Below, one piece after another: positions 44,867 to 54,462 of a stretch of 64,000 nt of DNA (positions are counted from its first letter, which is position 1; the number at the start of each line of letters is the position of its first letter). Source of the DNA: Azospirillum oleiclasticum. GTDB taxonomy: Bacteria; Pseudomonadota; Alphaproteobacteria; Azospirillales; Azospirillaceae. Under the pieces are notes generated by a model. The model ran no database searches, was not told where the DNA came from, and worked only from the letters and a program-made list of their open reading frames with translations. The stretch covers positions 310,001-374,000 of the forward strand of contig NZ_JABFFR010000001.1 in the NCBI RefSeq assembly GCF_013423485.1. Direction: 5' to 3'. Both the position numbers and the translations under genes were made by a program.

Positions 44867-44986
44867 CGGACAGGTGGCGCGGGCGGCGGCCGGCCGAACG
44901 TGTTAGGTCGCCGCGCCGCAACCGCGGAGCTTGCCGGTCCCGGATGGCGCGGCTAAGGTCGACGGACCGTTCACCGCATCGCCATC

Positions 44987-45241
44987 ATGACCGACATCGC
45001 ATCCATTCCCCCCGACATCGCCGCCCTGAGCTTTGAAGACGCGCTCGCCGAGCTGGAGCGGATCGTCCGCCAGCTCGAGGAGGGGCGCGGCAAGCTCGAC
45101 GAGGCCATCTCCTCCTACGAGCGCGGCACCGCACTGAAGCGGCATTGCGAAGCCAAGCTGCGCGAGGCCCAGGCCAAGGTCGACCGCATCACCGTGTCCG
45201 CCGACGGCGGCATCGGCACGGAGCCGGCGCGGCTCGACTGA
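44987..45241 (+). CDS. xseB: Exodeoxyribonuclease VII small subunit
   Basis: An 84-residue XseB subunit. SFEDALAELERIVRQLEEG and LDEAISSYERGTALKRHCE are the characteristic helical segments; XseB helices bind the extended XseA subunit to form the ssDNA exonuclease. The ATG at 44987 gives an N-terminal extension of about 14 residues. Position upstream of ispA and dxs is conserved across proteobacteria. xseA is not in the window. Confidence 0.95.
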   Translation: MTDIASIPPDIAALSFEDALAELERIVRQLEEGRGKLDEAISSYERGTALKRHCEAKLREAQAKVDRITVSADGGIGTEPARLD

Positions 45242-45325
45242 CCCATCCCTTCCCGGCGGCCGCCGGCGATCCTCGCAACACCTGACAAGGCTCCGTCCGC
45301 GAGCCGGATTGACGGAACAACGAAC

Positions 45326-46216
45326 GTGGCAACCGACCTCAAGACCGCGATGGCCGAGACGGCCGACCTCGTCGAGCGCGAAATCGACCGTCTGATCGCC
45401 CCCAGCGATCTGGCCGAGGGCAAGCTGATCGACGCCATGCGCTACGGCAGCCTGGGCGGCGGCAAGCGCCTGCGGCCCTTCCTGGTGATGAGCTCGGCCG
45501 ACCTGTTCGGCGTCAACCCCTCCTGCTCCGTGCGGGTGGCGGCGGCGGTGGAGCTGGTGCACTGCTACTCGCTGATCCACGACGACCTGCCGGCGATGGA
45601 CGACGGCATGCTGCGCCGCGGCCGGCCCACCGTGCACCGCCAGTTCGACGAGGCGACCGCCATTCTGGCCGGCGACGGCCTGCTGACCTTCGCCTTCGAG
45701 ATCCTGGCCGAGCCGGACACGCACGAGGATCCGAACGTGCGCTGCCAACTCGTCACGGCGCTCGCCAAGGCGGCCGGGCCGCACGGCATGGTGGGCGGGC
45801 AGATGCTCGACCTGATCGCCGAGCACGAGACCTTCGACCTCGGCACCACCACGCGGCTCCAGCGCATGAAGACCGGCGACATGATCGCCGTCTCGGCGGA
45901 GGCCGGCGGCATTCTGGGCAAGGGGGCGCCGGCCCAGCGCCACGCGCTGCGTGCCTACGCCCACGACCTCGGTCTCGCCTTCCAGATCGTCGATGATCTT
46001 CTGGATGTGGAAGGGACGGAGCAGGAGACGGGCAAGACGGTGGGACGGGACGCGGCGGCGGGCAAGGCCACCTTCGTGTCGATCCTGGGCCGCGACCGCG
46101 CCCGCATCCAGGCGGAGACGCTGGCCGCCCAGGCCAAGGCCCACCTGGACATCTTCGACGGCCGCGCCGATATGCTGAAGGCCGTCGCGGATTTCGTGGT
46201 CGCGCGGCGCGCGTGA
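45326..46216 (+). CDS. ispA: Polyprenyl synthetase, farnesyl diphosphate synthase
   Basis: A 296-residue trans-prenyltransferase that condenses IPP with DMAPP and GPP. The first Asp-rich motif is [15 protein letters not shown] and the second is [17 protein letters not shown] is the IPP-binding segment. Aromatic/bulky residues before the first motif (HCYSLIHDD) fit a short C15 product. The start is GTG at 45326. dxs follows at once; an in-frame GTG overlaps the ispA stop as GTGA. Confidence 0.95.
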   Translation: MATDLKTAMAETADLVEREIDRLIAPSDLAEGKLIDAMRYGSLGGGKRLRPFLVMSSADLFGVNPSCSVRVAAAVELVHCYSLIHDDLPAMDDGMLRRGRPTVHRQFDEATAILAGDGLLTFAFEILAEPDTHEDPNVRCQLVTALAKAAGPHGMVGGQMLDLIAEHETFDLGTTTRLQRMKTGDMIAVSAEAGGILGKGAPAQRHALRAYAHDLGLAFQIVDDLLDVEGTEQETGKTVGRDAAAGKATFVSILGRDRARIQAETLAAQAKAHLDIFDGRADMLKAVADFVVARRA

Positions 46217-46236
46217 AACAGGGGAGACCGGACAGA

Positions 46237-48159
46237 GTGACCTCGCCCAGCAAGACCCCCCTCCTCGACCGTGTCAGGGATCCCGCCGACCTGCGCCGCC
46301 TGAAACCGGAGCAGCTCCGTCAGTTCGCCGACGAGCTGCGCACCGAGACGATCGACGCGGTGTCGGTGACCGGCGGTCACCTGGGGGCCGGGCTCGGAGT
46401 CGTCGAGCTGACGGTCGCCCTGCATTATGTGTTCGACACCCCCGACGACCGGCTGATCTGGGACGTCGGGCACCAGTGCTACCCCCACAAGATCCTGACC
46501 GGGCGCCGTGACCGCATCCGCACGCTGCGCATGGGTGGCGGCCTGTCCGGCTTCACCAAGCGGTCGGAGAGCGAGTACGACCCGTTCGGCGCCGGGCACA
46601 GCTCCACCTCCATCTCGGCCGGGCTCGGCATGGCGGTGGCGCGCGAACTCCAGGGCCGGCGGTCCAACGTCGTCGCGGTGATCGGCGACGGTGCCATGAG
46701 CGCCGGTATGGCGTACGAGGCGATGAACAACGCCGGATCGATGAACACCCGGCTGGTGGTCATCCTCAACGACAACGACATGTCGATCGCCCCGCCGGTG
46801 GGCGCCATGAGCGCCTATCTGTCGCGGCTGATCTCGTCCAAGCCCTATCTCAGCCTGCGCCATCTGGCCAAGGACATCGCCGAGCAGCTTCCGCGCCCGT
46901 TGCGCACCGCCGCCCGCCGGGCGGAGGAGTACGCCCGCGGCCTCGTCACAGGCGGCACGCTGTTCGAGGAGCTGGGCTTCTACTATGTCGGCCCGATCGA
47001 CGGCCACAACCTCGACCATTTGCTGCCGGTGCTCCAGAACGTCCGTGACGCGGAGGAGGACAAGCCCGTCCTGATCCACGTCGTGACCAAGAAGGGCAAG
47101 GGTTACAGCTTCGCGGAAGCGTCCGACGACAAGCTGCACGCGGTGGCGAAATTCGATGTGGTCACCGGCGCCCAGGCCAAGCCGAAGTCGAACGTCCCCA
47201 CCTACACCCGCGTCTTCGCCGATGCCCTGAGCAAGGAGGCGGAGGTGGACCAGCGCATCGTCGCCGTCACTGCCGCCATGCCGTCGGGCACCGGGCTGGA
47301 CCTGTTCGCGAAGCGCTTCCCCGACCGCTGCTTCGACGTGGGCATCGCCGAGCAGCACGCGGTGACTTTCGCGGCAGGCATGGCATCGGAGGGATACAAG
47401 CCCTTCTGCGCGATCTACTCGACCTTCCTCCAGCGTGCCTACGATCAGGTCGTGCACGATGTGGTGATCCAGAAGCTGCCGGTGCGCTTCGCCCTCGACC
47501 GGGCCGGGCTGGTGGGGGCGGACGGCGCCACCCACGCCGGATCCTTCGACATCGCCTATCTCGGCTGTCTGCCGGGCATCGTGCTGATGGCCGCGGCCGA
47601 CGAGGTGGAACTGACGCACATGGTGGCGACCCAGGCCGCCATCGACGACCGGCCGAGCGCCTTGCGCTACCCGCGCGGGGAGGGGGTCGGGCTCGACTTG
47701 CCGGAGCGTGGTCAGGTGCTGGAGATCGGCAAGGGCCGCATCGTCCAGGAGGGCACGACCGTCGCGTTGCTCAGCTACGGCACACGTCTGTCGGAATGCC
47801 GCAAGGCGGCGCAGGAGCTGGCGGTCCGCGGCTTCTCCACCACCGTCGCCGACGCCCGCTTCGCCAAGCCGCTGGACGAGGAGCTGGTGGGCCGCCTGGC
47901 GCGCGAGCATGCGGTGCTGATCACCATCGAGGAAGGCTCCGTCGGCGGCTTCGGCAGCTTCGTCCTGCATCATCTGGCGGGTGCCGGGCTGCTGGACCGC
48001 GGGCTGAAGATCCGCAGCATGGTGCTGCCGGACATCCTTCAGGACCATGACACCCCGGCCAAGCAGTATGAACTGGCCGGGCTGACCGCCCGCCACATCG
48101 TGGAGACGGCGCTGGGTGCGCTCGGGACGGATATCGCGGCGAGCGGCGTCCGCGCCTGA
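46237..48159 (+). CDS. dxs: 1-deoxy-D-xylulose-5-phosphate synthase
   Basis: A 640-residue thiamine-diphosphate enzyme that condenses pyruvate and glyceraldehyde 3-phosphate, first step of the MEP isoprenoid pathway. [36 protein letters not shown] (ThDP/metal binding) and [14 protein letters not shown] (catalytic Glu) are present. A GTG start at 46237 with GGGGAGACCGGA upstream gives the typical opening [19 protein letters not shown] at 46213 would overlap ispA and add 8 residues. A strong terminator follows at 48182. Confidence 0.96.
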   Translation: MTSPSKTPLLDRVRDPADLRRLKPEQLRQFADELRTETIDAVSVTGGHLGAGLGVVELTVALHYVFDTPDDRLIWDVGHQCYPHKILTGRRDRIRTLRMGGGLSGFTKRSESEYDPFGAGHSSTSISAGLGMAVARELQGRRSNVVAVIGDGAMSAGMAYEAMNNAGSMNTRLVVILNDNDMSIAPPVGAMSAYLSRLISSKPYLSLRHLAKDIAEQLPRPLRTAARRAEEYARGLVTGGTLFEELGFYYVGPIDGHNLDHLLPVLQNVRDAEEDKPVLIHVVTKKGKGYSFAEASDDKLHAVAKFDVVTGAQAKPKSNVPTYTRVFADALSKEAEVDQRIVAVTAAMPSGTGLDLFAKRFPDRCFDVGIAEQHAVTFAAGMASEGYKPFCAIYSTFLQRAYDQVVHDVVIQKLPVRFALDRAGLVGADGATHAGSFDIAYLGCLPGIVLMAAADEVELTHMVATQAAIDDRPSALRYPRGEGVGLDLPERGQVLEIGKGRIVQEGTTVALLSYGTRLSECRKAAQELAVRGFSTTVADARFAKPLDEELVGRLAREHAVLITIEEGSVGGFGSFVLHHLAGAGLLDRGLKIRSMVLPDILQDHDTPAKQYELAGLTARHIVETALGALGTDIAASGVRA

Positions 48160-48181
48160 TCCGTCGCCATCCGCCGCAACG

Positions 48182-48219
48182 AAGGCCATGCCTCACAAGG
48201 GCATGGCCTTTTCTTTTTT
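48182..48219 (+). terminator. Intrinsic terminator of xseB-ispA-dxs
   Basis: AAGGCCATGCC (48182-48192) pairs perfectly with GGCATGGCCTT (48200-48210) around a 7-base loop, followed by TTCTTTTTT. It lies 23 bases after the dxs stop. Confidence 0.95.
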
Positions 48220-48363
48220 CACCATCCAACAACCCGATGTCCGAAAGGGTTATTACGAATTGCCGGTGGGTGGTGAGAGTTGTTTAGTAGATGAAGCATC
48301 TCGTTTCGACTACGGTTGTATAAAGGACTGGCGGAGCCCGGTCCGCCACCACGGACCCCGCCG

Positions 48364-49455
48364 ATGTTCGCAACCGCTGTCAGGACCGTTGATGATGATG
48401 GCGTCATGGACATCGTAACCGACGGGAACTGCGTCGCGCCGACGGCGGATGTGGACGAGGAGCTGACGAATCCCGCCATCTTCGCCGACATCGTCGAGTG
48501 GTCACCGGTCGCGACGGCTGTGGTGGAAGGCGCGGATCACCGTCTGGTCTTTGCCAATCGCGCCTTTCGCGCGCTGGCACCGGGTCACCAGCCGCTGCAC
48601 CGGGGTGACGCCCTGGCGGGTCTCCAGAATGTGGGACTGCCGGGGGTCGGCTGGCTCGATGAGGTCCATCGGACGGGTGAGCCGCGTCGGCACCGCCATG
48701 TATCCGGTGCGCGCGACGGGTTCCGCGTGTGGTCGGTGGAGTGCCGGCCGGTCACGGACCGCGAGGGCCGGGTCACCGCTATCGTCATCACGGCCGATGA
48801 CGTGACCGGCAAGGAGGAGGGGCGCAAGGCCCTTCTCGATACCCTGGCGGAGAAGGACGCGCTGCTGCGCGAGGTCAACCATCGCGCCAAGAACAGCCTG
48901 CAACTCGTTTCCAGCCTGCTGACGCTGCAGGGAATGACCGCCGCCGACGCCGATCTGCGGCGCAAGTTCCAGGACGCGTGCGCGCGCATCGCGACCGTGG
49001 CGCAGGTGCACCACCGGCTGTACCAGACGGGCCAGTACCACCAGGTGGCCTTCGGCAGCTATCTGCACGACCTGGCCGCCGACCTCGCCCGCAGCTTGGC
49101 ACCGGGCAACGGGGGCTGCACCGTCCGCGTCGAGGCGACCGAGGCGACCTTGCCCACCGACCATGTGATCCCACTGGCGCTGGTGGTCAACGAGCTGGTC
49201 AGCAACGCCATGAAACACGCCTATGGCCCCGGCGGGGCTGGCGATGTGCTGGTGTGTTTCGAGCCCTTGCCCGGTGGCGGGCACCGCTTGACCGTCGCCG
49301 ACGACGGTCGCGGGTTGCCCGAGGGCTTCCAGCTCGGTCGCGGTGACACTCTGGGCATGAAGATGGTGCGGGCGCTGTCCGCCCAGGTGAAGGCTCGGCT
49401 TACCGTTGCTCCGAACGCCCCCGGCACGCGCTTCGTCATCGACATCCCCGCTTGA
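48364..49455 (+). CDS. PAS-sensor histidine kinase (HisKA_2 type)
   Basis: A 363-residue soluble kinase. A PAS domain covers about residues 35-150 (EWSPVATAVVEGADHRLVFAN). The HisKA_2 dimerisation box LLREVNHRAKNSLQLVSSLL holds the phospho-accepting histidine. The ATPase domain has the N-box LVVNELVSNAMKHA and G-box VADDGRGLP. Such kinases often feed the general stress response or light/redox signalling. No membrane segment is seen. Start at 48364 or 48406. It interrupts the usual dxs-tlyA order and has its own promoter region after the dxs terminator; no partner response regulator adjoins. Confidence 0.9.
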   Translation: MFATAVRTVDDDGVMDIVTDGNCVAPTADVDEELTNPAIFADIVEWSPVATAVVEGADHRLVFANRAFRALAPGHQPLHRGDALAGLQNVGLPGVGWLDEVHRTGEPRRHRHVSGARDGFRVWSVECRPVTDREGRVTAIVITADDVTGKEEGRKALLDTLAEKDALLREVNHRAKNSLQLVSSLLTLQGMTAADADLRRKFQDACARIATVAQVHHRLYQTGQYHQVAFGSYLHDLAADLARSLAPGNGGCTVRVEATEATLPTDHVIPLALVVNELVSNAMKHAYGPGGAGDVLVCFEPLPGGGHRLTVADDGRGLPEGFQLGRGDTLGMKMVRALSAQVKARLTVAPNAPGTRFVIDIPA

Positions 49456-49515
49456 CCCTTGCCCGGAGCGCCGCGCCGCGCCATCCATAGACGGCATGGT
49501 GCGGGAGCGGTCGGT

Positions 49516-50256
49516 ATGGCGCGGATCAGGGTGGATGTGGCGCTGGTGGAGCGCGGGCTGGTGGAGAGCCGGGCGAAGGCGCAGGCGCTGATCCTGGCCG
49601 GGCTGGTCCACTCCGATACGCGGCGCATCGACAAGGCGGGCGATCTGATCGCAGCGGACGCGCCGCTGAGCGTGAAGGGGCAGGACCATCCCTGGGTGTC
49701 GCGCGGCGGCCTGAAGCTGGACAAGGGGCTGGAGCATTTCGGGATCGACGCCGCTGGCGTCACGGCGCTGGACGTCGGCGCCTCCACCGGCGGCTTCACC
49801 GATGTGCTGCTGAGTCGCGGGGCTGCCAGGGTCTATGCGGTCGATGTGGGGCACGGACAGCTTGCCTGGAAGCTGCGCCAGGACAGCCGCGTCGTGGTGC
49901 TGGAGCGCACCAACGCCCGCCATCTGACCATCGCCGAGGTGCCCGAGCCGGTGAACCTCGTCGTCTGCGACGCCAGCTTCATCGGGCTGGAGACGGTGCT
50001 CCCGGCAGCGCTGGCGCTCACCGCGCCGGGTGCCGGGTTGGTCGCCCTGATCAAGCCGCAGTTCGAGGTGGGCAAGGGCCGCGTCGGCAAAGGCGGCGTC
50101 GTCCGCGACCCCGCCCTGCACGAGGAGGTTTGCGCCCGCATCCGCGGCTGGCTGGAGTCGCTGCCCGGCTGGCGCGTGCTCGGCATCACCGACAGCCCGA
50201 TCCTGGGGCCGGAGGGGAACCGGGAGTTCCTGATCGGCGCCCGGCGGGAGGGGTGA
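49516..50256 (+). CDS. tlyA: TlyA-family rRNA 2'-O-cytidine methyltransferase
   Basis: A 246-residue protein with an N-terminal S4 RNA-binding domain (MARIRVDVALVERGLVESRAKA) and a C-terminal FtsJ-like methyltransferase domain. SRGGLKLDKGLEHF and LDVGASTGGFTDVLLSRGA (SAM-binding) are typical, with catalytic Lys candidates in LIKPQFEVGK. TlyA methylates 16S and 23S rRNA cytidines; some members were called haemolysins. The ATG at 49516 is preceded by GGGAGCGG. Its stop is inside a perfect palindrome shared with sppA. Confidence 0.92.
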   Translation: MARIRVDVALVERGLVESRAKAQALILAGLVHSDTRRIDKAGDLIAADAPLSVKGQDHPWVSRGGLKLDKGLEHFGIDAAGVTALDVGASTGGFTDVLLSRGAARVYAVDVGHGQLAWKLRQDSRVVVLERTNARHLTIAEVPEPVNLVVCDASFIGLETVLPAALALTAPGAGLVALIKPQFEVGKGRVGKGGVVRDPALHEEVCARIRGWLESLPGWRVLGITDSPILGPEGNREFLIGARREG

Positions 50257-50273
50257 GGATCCCCATCCTCACC
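50252..50273. terminator. Palindrome covering both convergent stop codons
   Basis: GGTGAGGAT (50252-50260), loop CCCC, and ATCCTCACC (50265-50273) form a perfect 9-bp stem. The tlyA stop (50254-50256) and the sppA stop (50271-50269) lie in opposite arms. It is probably a compact bidirectional transcription end, though it has no T-run. Confidence 0.6.
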
Positions 50274-52008
50274 GCAAGCCGGTCGGCGTCATCACCATGC
50301 GCGGTTCGGCGTTGAGGGCGGCCAGCAGGGGGCGGGCCATGTCCGCCAGCGGCTTGAGGGCGGCCAGGGTGCGGGCGCCCTGGATCAGCTCGCCGCGGCC
50401 AGACGCCAGATCCAGCAGCTCGTCCAGCGTGGACTTCGGGGGCGGGAAAGGTGTCAGGGTCACCGGCGCGTCGGGCGCCAGCTTGGCCAGTTCGCGGGCT
50501 ATGGCGATGGCGCGTTCCTGGTCGCCCAGCTCGTCCACCAGCCCGAGGCGCAGGGCCTGGGTGCCCGTCCACACCCGGCCGCGGGCGGCGTCGTGCACCT
50601 GCTCCGGGCTGAGGCGCCGGGCCTCGGCCACCTTGTCGAGGAAAGCTTTGTAGGAGGCGTCGATCAGTGCGTTCAGCCGCTCCTCGTGGCTCTCGTTGAA
50701 GGGGCGGGCCGGTGACCACATGCCGGCGTTGCGGCCGACCTCCACCACGCCCCAATTGACACCCAGACGCTGGGAGAGTGCCGCACCCGAAACCTTGCCG
50801 GCGACCACCCCGATGGAGCCGGTGAAGGTGGCCGGGGAGGCCAGGATGCGGTCGGCGTTCATGGCGATCCAATAGCCGCCCGACGCGGCGGTGTCCCCCA
50901 TCGAAACCACCACCGGCTTGCCGGCTTCCCGCAGCTTGACCACGGCGCGGCGGATCGATTCGGACGCGGCGACGGAGCCGCCGCCGCTGTCGATGCGCAG
51001 GATCGCGGCCACCACCGTCGGATCCTCGGCTGCTTCCTCCAGCGCGCCGACCAGTCGTTCGGCCGTGGCGTTCAGCGGATCCAGCGCCTCGCGCTCGTCG
51101 CTGCCGCGGGTGATGGTGCCGACGGCGTGGATCAGCGCGATGGTGGGCCCCTCCGCGTGCACCGGCCCGGCGATGGCGAGATAGTCGAGCAGGTCCACCA
51201 GCTCCGCCCCGCCGGAGCGGCGCACCGCCTCCGCCACCGCCTCGTCGCGGTAGCCGATGCGGTCGATCAGACGGGCGGCCAGCGCCTCGCCGTCCATCAG
51301 GGGTGCGCGGTCGATCAGCCCGCGCACCTCCGCGACCGCCATGCGGCGGCTGCGCGCCACGGCGTCGGCGATCTGGCCCGTCAAGTCGCCGATCAGCGAC
51401 TCCATCATCTCCCGGTGGGCGGGGGTGAAGTCGCTGCGCGTCAGCATCTCGGCGAAGCTCTTGTACTCCTCCCGCTGCTCGAACTGCGGGCGGACGCCCA
51501 ACTCGTCCAGGGCCGTGCGCAGGAACGGGATCTGCGCCGACAGACCGGTCAGACTGACGATCCCCAGCGGCTGCAGCCACACCTCGTCGAAGGCGCTGGC
51601 CAGCATGTAGGAGCGGTTGCCGGCACCGCTCTCCCCGAAGCTGTCGGCGTAGGCGATGGCGAAGCGGCCGGTGGCGCGGAAGCGGTCGATGGCCGTGCGG
51701 ATTTCCTGCGCCTGGGCGAAGCCCATGGTGTCGCCGCCGAATCGGGCGACCAGCCCCTTGACCCGCGGATCGGTCCGCCCGCGCTCGACCGCGTCGAGCA
51801 CGTCGCGGAGGGTGGCGTCGCTGTGGCCGATCAGCGAATCCAGCCCGCCGCCGGCCGCCTCCACCATCGGCCGTTCGAAATCCAGTTCCAGCACGATGGT
51901 GTCGGGCAAGGACGGTTCGCTGCGCCAGTAGAGCCAGACCCCGGTAACGACGCCGGCGACGATGAGAAAGCCGATCAGAGCAAACAGGCGGACCAGGAAG
52001 GTGAACAT
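50269..52008 (-). CDS. sppA: Signal peptide peptidase SppA (67 kDa type)
   Basis: A 579-residue inner-membrane serine protease that degrades cleaved signal peptides. One N-terminal membrane helix (about 5-28) anchors two tandem S49 domains. The catalytic Lys is in REEYKSFAEML of the first domain and the catalytic Ser in SMGDTAASGGYWIAM of the second, the split dyad of long SppA. LRIDSGGGSVAASE is conserved. Convergent with tlyA; 27 bases downstream of the AhpD-like gene on the same strand. Confidence 0.95.
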   Translation of the reverse strand: MFTFLVRLFALIGFLIVAGVVTGVWLYWRSEPSLPDTIVLELDFERPMVEAAGGGLDSLIGHSDATLRDVLDAVERGRTDPRVKGLVARFGGDTMGFAQAQEIRTAIDRFRATGRFAIAYADSFGESGAGNRSYMLASAFDEVWLQPLGIVSLTGLSAQIPFLRTALDELGVRPQFEQREEYKSFAEMLTRSDFTPAHREMMESLIGDLTGQIADAVARSRRMAVAEVRGLIDRAPLMDGEALAARLIDRIGYRDEAVAEAVRRSGGAELVDLLDYLAIAGPVHAEGPTIALIHAVGTITRGSDEREALDPLNATAERLVGALEEAAEDPTVVAAILRIDSGGGSVAASESIRRAVVKLREAGKPVVVSMGDTAASGGYWIAMNADRILASPATFTGSIGVVAGKVSGAALSQRLGVNWGVVEVGRNAGMWSPARPFNESHEERLNALIDASYKAFLDKVAEARRLSPEQVHDAARGRVWTGTQALRLGLVDELGDQERAIAIARELAKLAPDAPVTLTPFPPPKSTLDELLDLASGRGELIQGARTLAALKPLADMARPLLAALNAEPRMVMTPTGLR

Positions 52009-52035
52009 CCGGGCGGGCTTTCGGTTGTGGATCCG

Positions 52036-52608
52036 TCAGCGGTCGAGCGCGTGGTACTCCGGGTTCGGGATCATGTCCACCGCGGTCGCCACCCGATTCG
52101 ACATGTTGTAGAAGCCGGCGACGTCGGCGATGTCGAAGATCTCCTCCTCGCCGAATCCCGCGTCGCGCAGCGCGTTGCGGTCGTCGTCACCGACCGATGA
52201 CGGGGCGGTGGTGAGCTTCCACGCGAAATCGAGCATGGCGCGATGCCGCGCCTCCAGCGGCGCCACTCGGTAATTCATCACCAGCATCTCGCCCAGCTGC
52301 GGATCTCCGGACAATTTGCGCACCGCCTGCCCATGCGCCACGAGGCAGTAGTAGCAGCGGTTGGCGGAGGAGACGACGACCGCGATCATCTCCCGCTCCA
52401 GCTTCGACAGCTTGCTCTCGCCCAGCATCAGCTCGTTGTAGAACTGGATGAAGGTGGCCAGTTTCTTTGGCCGCAGGCTGTAGGCGCGCAGCACATTGGG
52501 AACCATTCCCAGCTTTTCCGTGCATTTGGCGAAGTAGGCTTGCGCCTGGTCGTCCAACTCCGACGGGTCCGGAACGGGCAGGGCCATGATGTGGTCGGGC
52601 TGCGGCAC
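52036..52608 (-). CDS. Peroxidase-related AhpD/carboxymuconolactone decarboxylase-like protein
   Basis: A 190-residue AhpD-like helical protein. The redox motif is C-x2-C in ANRCYYCLVAHG with the adjacent histidine, matching the uncharacterised peroxidase-related subfamily. SKLEREMIAVVVS and the late NPEYHALDR are conserved. The start is taken as GTG at 52608, because GGAGGAG sits 8 bases before it; an ATG at 52587 lacks such a site. Precedes sppA by 27 bases, but a shared function is not obvious. Confidence 0.88.
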   Translation of the reverse strand: MPQPDHIMALPVPDPSELDDQAQAYFAKCTEKLGMVPNVLRAYSLRPKKLATFIQFYNELMLGESKLSKLEREMIAVVVSSANRCYYCLVAHGQAVRKLSGDPQLGEMLVMNYRVAPLEARHRAMLDFAWKLTTAPSSVGDDDRNALRDAGFGEEEIFDIADVAGFYNMSNRVATAVDMIPNPEYHALDR

Positions 52609-52786
52609 GGGTGGTCTCCTCCGGCTGTATCGTTGCCGGGGAGGGTAGCCGGCCGACGCGCCGCGGGCCAGTGCTCCTTCCGGGCATGGCGGCCACCGTT
52701 GCCTGTGCACACGAAGCTTTGTGCTCGCAAATCGGCGTCCGCCGTGCCACAGATGGATTGTGCTTTGGTAACAATCGACCCCTGTC

Positions 52787-53866
52787 ATGAACGAACCGGC
52801 TGGACGGAGCGCGCTGAAGCTCGACCTTCTGTCCGTCCTGATCGTCGAGGACGGAACCTTCATCCGCAACGTGCTGACCGGCGTGTTGCGGACGCTGGGC
52901 GTGGGGCAGGTGTATGGCGCCGGAAGCGGGGTGGAGGCGGTGCGCTTCCTGGAGGAGCGCCGGGCCGCCCTGCCGCGGGGAACGGCCCCGGTGGACCTGC
53001 TGATCACCGATCTCGTGATGCCGGATGTGGACGGGCTGATGCTGCTGCGCTGGATCCGTTCCAGCCCGCGTTCGCCCGACAAGTTCCTGCCCGTGCTGAT
53101 GCTGTCCGGTGCCGCCGATCGGCATTATGTGGAGCAGGCGCGCGATCTGGGGGCGACCGACTTCATCGCCAAGCCCTTCTCCGCCCGCACGGTCGGTGCC
53201 CGCCTGATGCAGGCGTTGGCGCGGCCGCGCCGATTCGTGCTCTGCAACGGCTATTTCGGACCGGACCGGCGGCGCACGGTCAAGCCCGTGCAGATGGACT
53301 GCCGCATGACCACCCCGGAAGAGGTGCTGGTCGTTCACAGCCAGTCCAAGGCGGTGGGGATCGACCGTTACCCGGTCGTCATTTTCGACCTGCCGAACCG
53401 CCTGGGCGCCAAGGTGGGAATCGCGCCCAAGGGGCCGGTGCCGAGCCTGCCGGAGGATGTGCTGGCCGCGGCGGAGGCGGAAATCCAGGAGCGGGCCGGC
53501 GACTACGCGGTGTGGATCAGCGAGGAGGTGGAGACGCTGATCCGCCGCATCGACCGGCTGCCGCAGGAGCCGGAGCAGGTTCCCGCCATCATGGGCATGA
53601 TCCATCGTGCGGCGCACGAGATGCGCGGGCAGGGCGGAATCTTCGGCTATCCGCTGATCACCCACGTCGCGAAATCACTGTACGAGGCGACCTCCGGCGA
53701 GTTCCCGGTGATCACCAGCAACGAGCACCGGCTGTTCAAGGCGCACGCCGACGCTATCCGGGCGGTGATGAACGGCCGCATCAGCGGCGACGGCGGGGCC
53801 ACGGGCCAGCAGCTTCTGGCCTCGTTGGAGGTGGCGAAGAAGAAGTACGCCAAGGCCGGCGGCTGA
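52787..53866 (+). CDS. Response regulator with C-terminal Hpt-like domain
   Basis: A 359-residue signalling protein. The receiver domain (about 15-145) has the acidic pair at VEDG, the phosphorylation Asp in LLITDLVMPDVDG, the Ser in LMLSG and the Lys in IAKPF. A linker with RRFVLCNGYFGPDRR follows. The C-terminal helical region contains HRAAHEMRGQGGIFGYPLI, which fits the histidine-phosphotransfer motif H-x-x-[KR]-G-x-x-x-x-x-G. The protein could thus receive and pass on phosphate. It has no DNA-binding domain. Its stop abuts that of ialB (TGATCA). Confidence 0.88.
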   Translation: MNEPAGRSALKLDLLSVLIVEDGTFIRNVLTGVLRTLGVGQVYGAGSGVEAVRFLEERRAALPRGTAPVDLLITDLVMPDVDGLMLLRWIRSSPRSPDKFLPVLMLSGAADRHYVEQARDLGATDFIAKPFSARTVGARLMQALARPRRFVLCNGYFGPDRRRTVKPVQMDCRMTTPEEVLVVHSQSKAVGIDRYPVVIFDLPNRLGAKVGIAPKGPVPSLPEDVLAAAEAEIQERAGDYAVWISEEVETLIRRIDRLPQEPEQVPAIMGMIHRAAHEMRGQGGIFGYPLITHVAKSLYEATSGEFPVITSNEHRLFKAHADAIRAVMNGRISGDGGATGQQLLASLEVAKKKYAKAGG

Positions 53867-54457
53867 TCAGATCTTCTCGTTCCACGGGACGCCGGCCTCC
53901 TCGCGGAGCTGCTCGGTGCGCTCGACCGCCGCGGTGAAGCCGGCCAATGGAAAGCTGATGGTGGCCTTCCTGCCGGTGCCCGGATCGATCCCGACGGCCG
54001 ACACCTTGACGGCGGCCTTCATCGCCTCCGCCAACTGGCGGTTCACCTTCGGGTTCGCCACGGCGCAGGTGTTGGGCTCGAACGCGAAGGGGGTGCAGGG
54101 GAATTCCGGGCGGAACAGGTCGTTGTCGATCCAGATGCGGATCGGCTTCTGCACGGACAGCACCGCCGGATCCAGACGGAAGCGCAGCCCATCCAGCCAA
54201 CGGTCGGAGGAGCGCAACCACACCAGCCGCGAGTCGCGGTTGGAGCCGGTGCCGAAGCGCGTCGCGATCTCGCACTCCACGCGCCGGGGCGACGGCCAGA
54301 CCTGGCAGTACAGCTTCCAGTCCTTGTACGTCTCGCTGTACTCCTGCGGGGGTTCCAGGACGTTCTGCGTACGCCCCGGTATCTGCGCCGCGGCGGAGGC
54401 GGCGAGCGCCAGTCCGGCCATCCCGATCGTCCCCGCTGCCCAACCCCGCAGAGCCAT
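53867..54457 (-). CDS. Invasion-associated locus B (IalB) family protein
   Basis: A 196-residue exported protein. The signal peptide ends near residue 25 (ASAAAQ). The IalB domain shows YKDWKLYCQVW, paired cysteines (YCQ, VECE, FPCTPF, NTCAVA) and a late ISFPLAGFTAAVE. In Bartonella IalB aids red-cell entry; in free-living alphaproteobacteria the role is unknown. It starts 5 bases after the aroC stop and is probably in the fabI-aroC transcript. Convergent with the response regulator, with no bases between stops. Confidence 0.88.
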   Translation of the reverse strand: MALRGWAAGTIGMAGLALAASAAAQIPGRTQNVLEPPQEYSETYKDWKLYCQVWPSPRRVECEIATRFGTGSNRDSRLVWLRSSDRWLDGLRFRLDPAVLSVQKPIRIWIDNDLFRPEFPCTPFAFEPNTCAVANPKVNRQLAEAMKAAVKVSAVGIDPGTGRKATISFPLAGFTAAVERTEQLREEAGVPWNEKI

Positions 54458-54462
54458 GCGGT

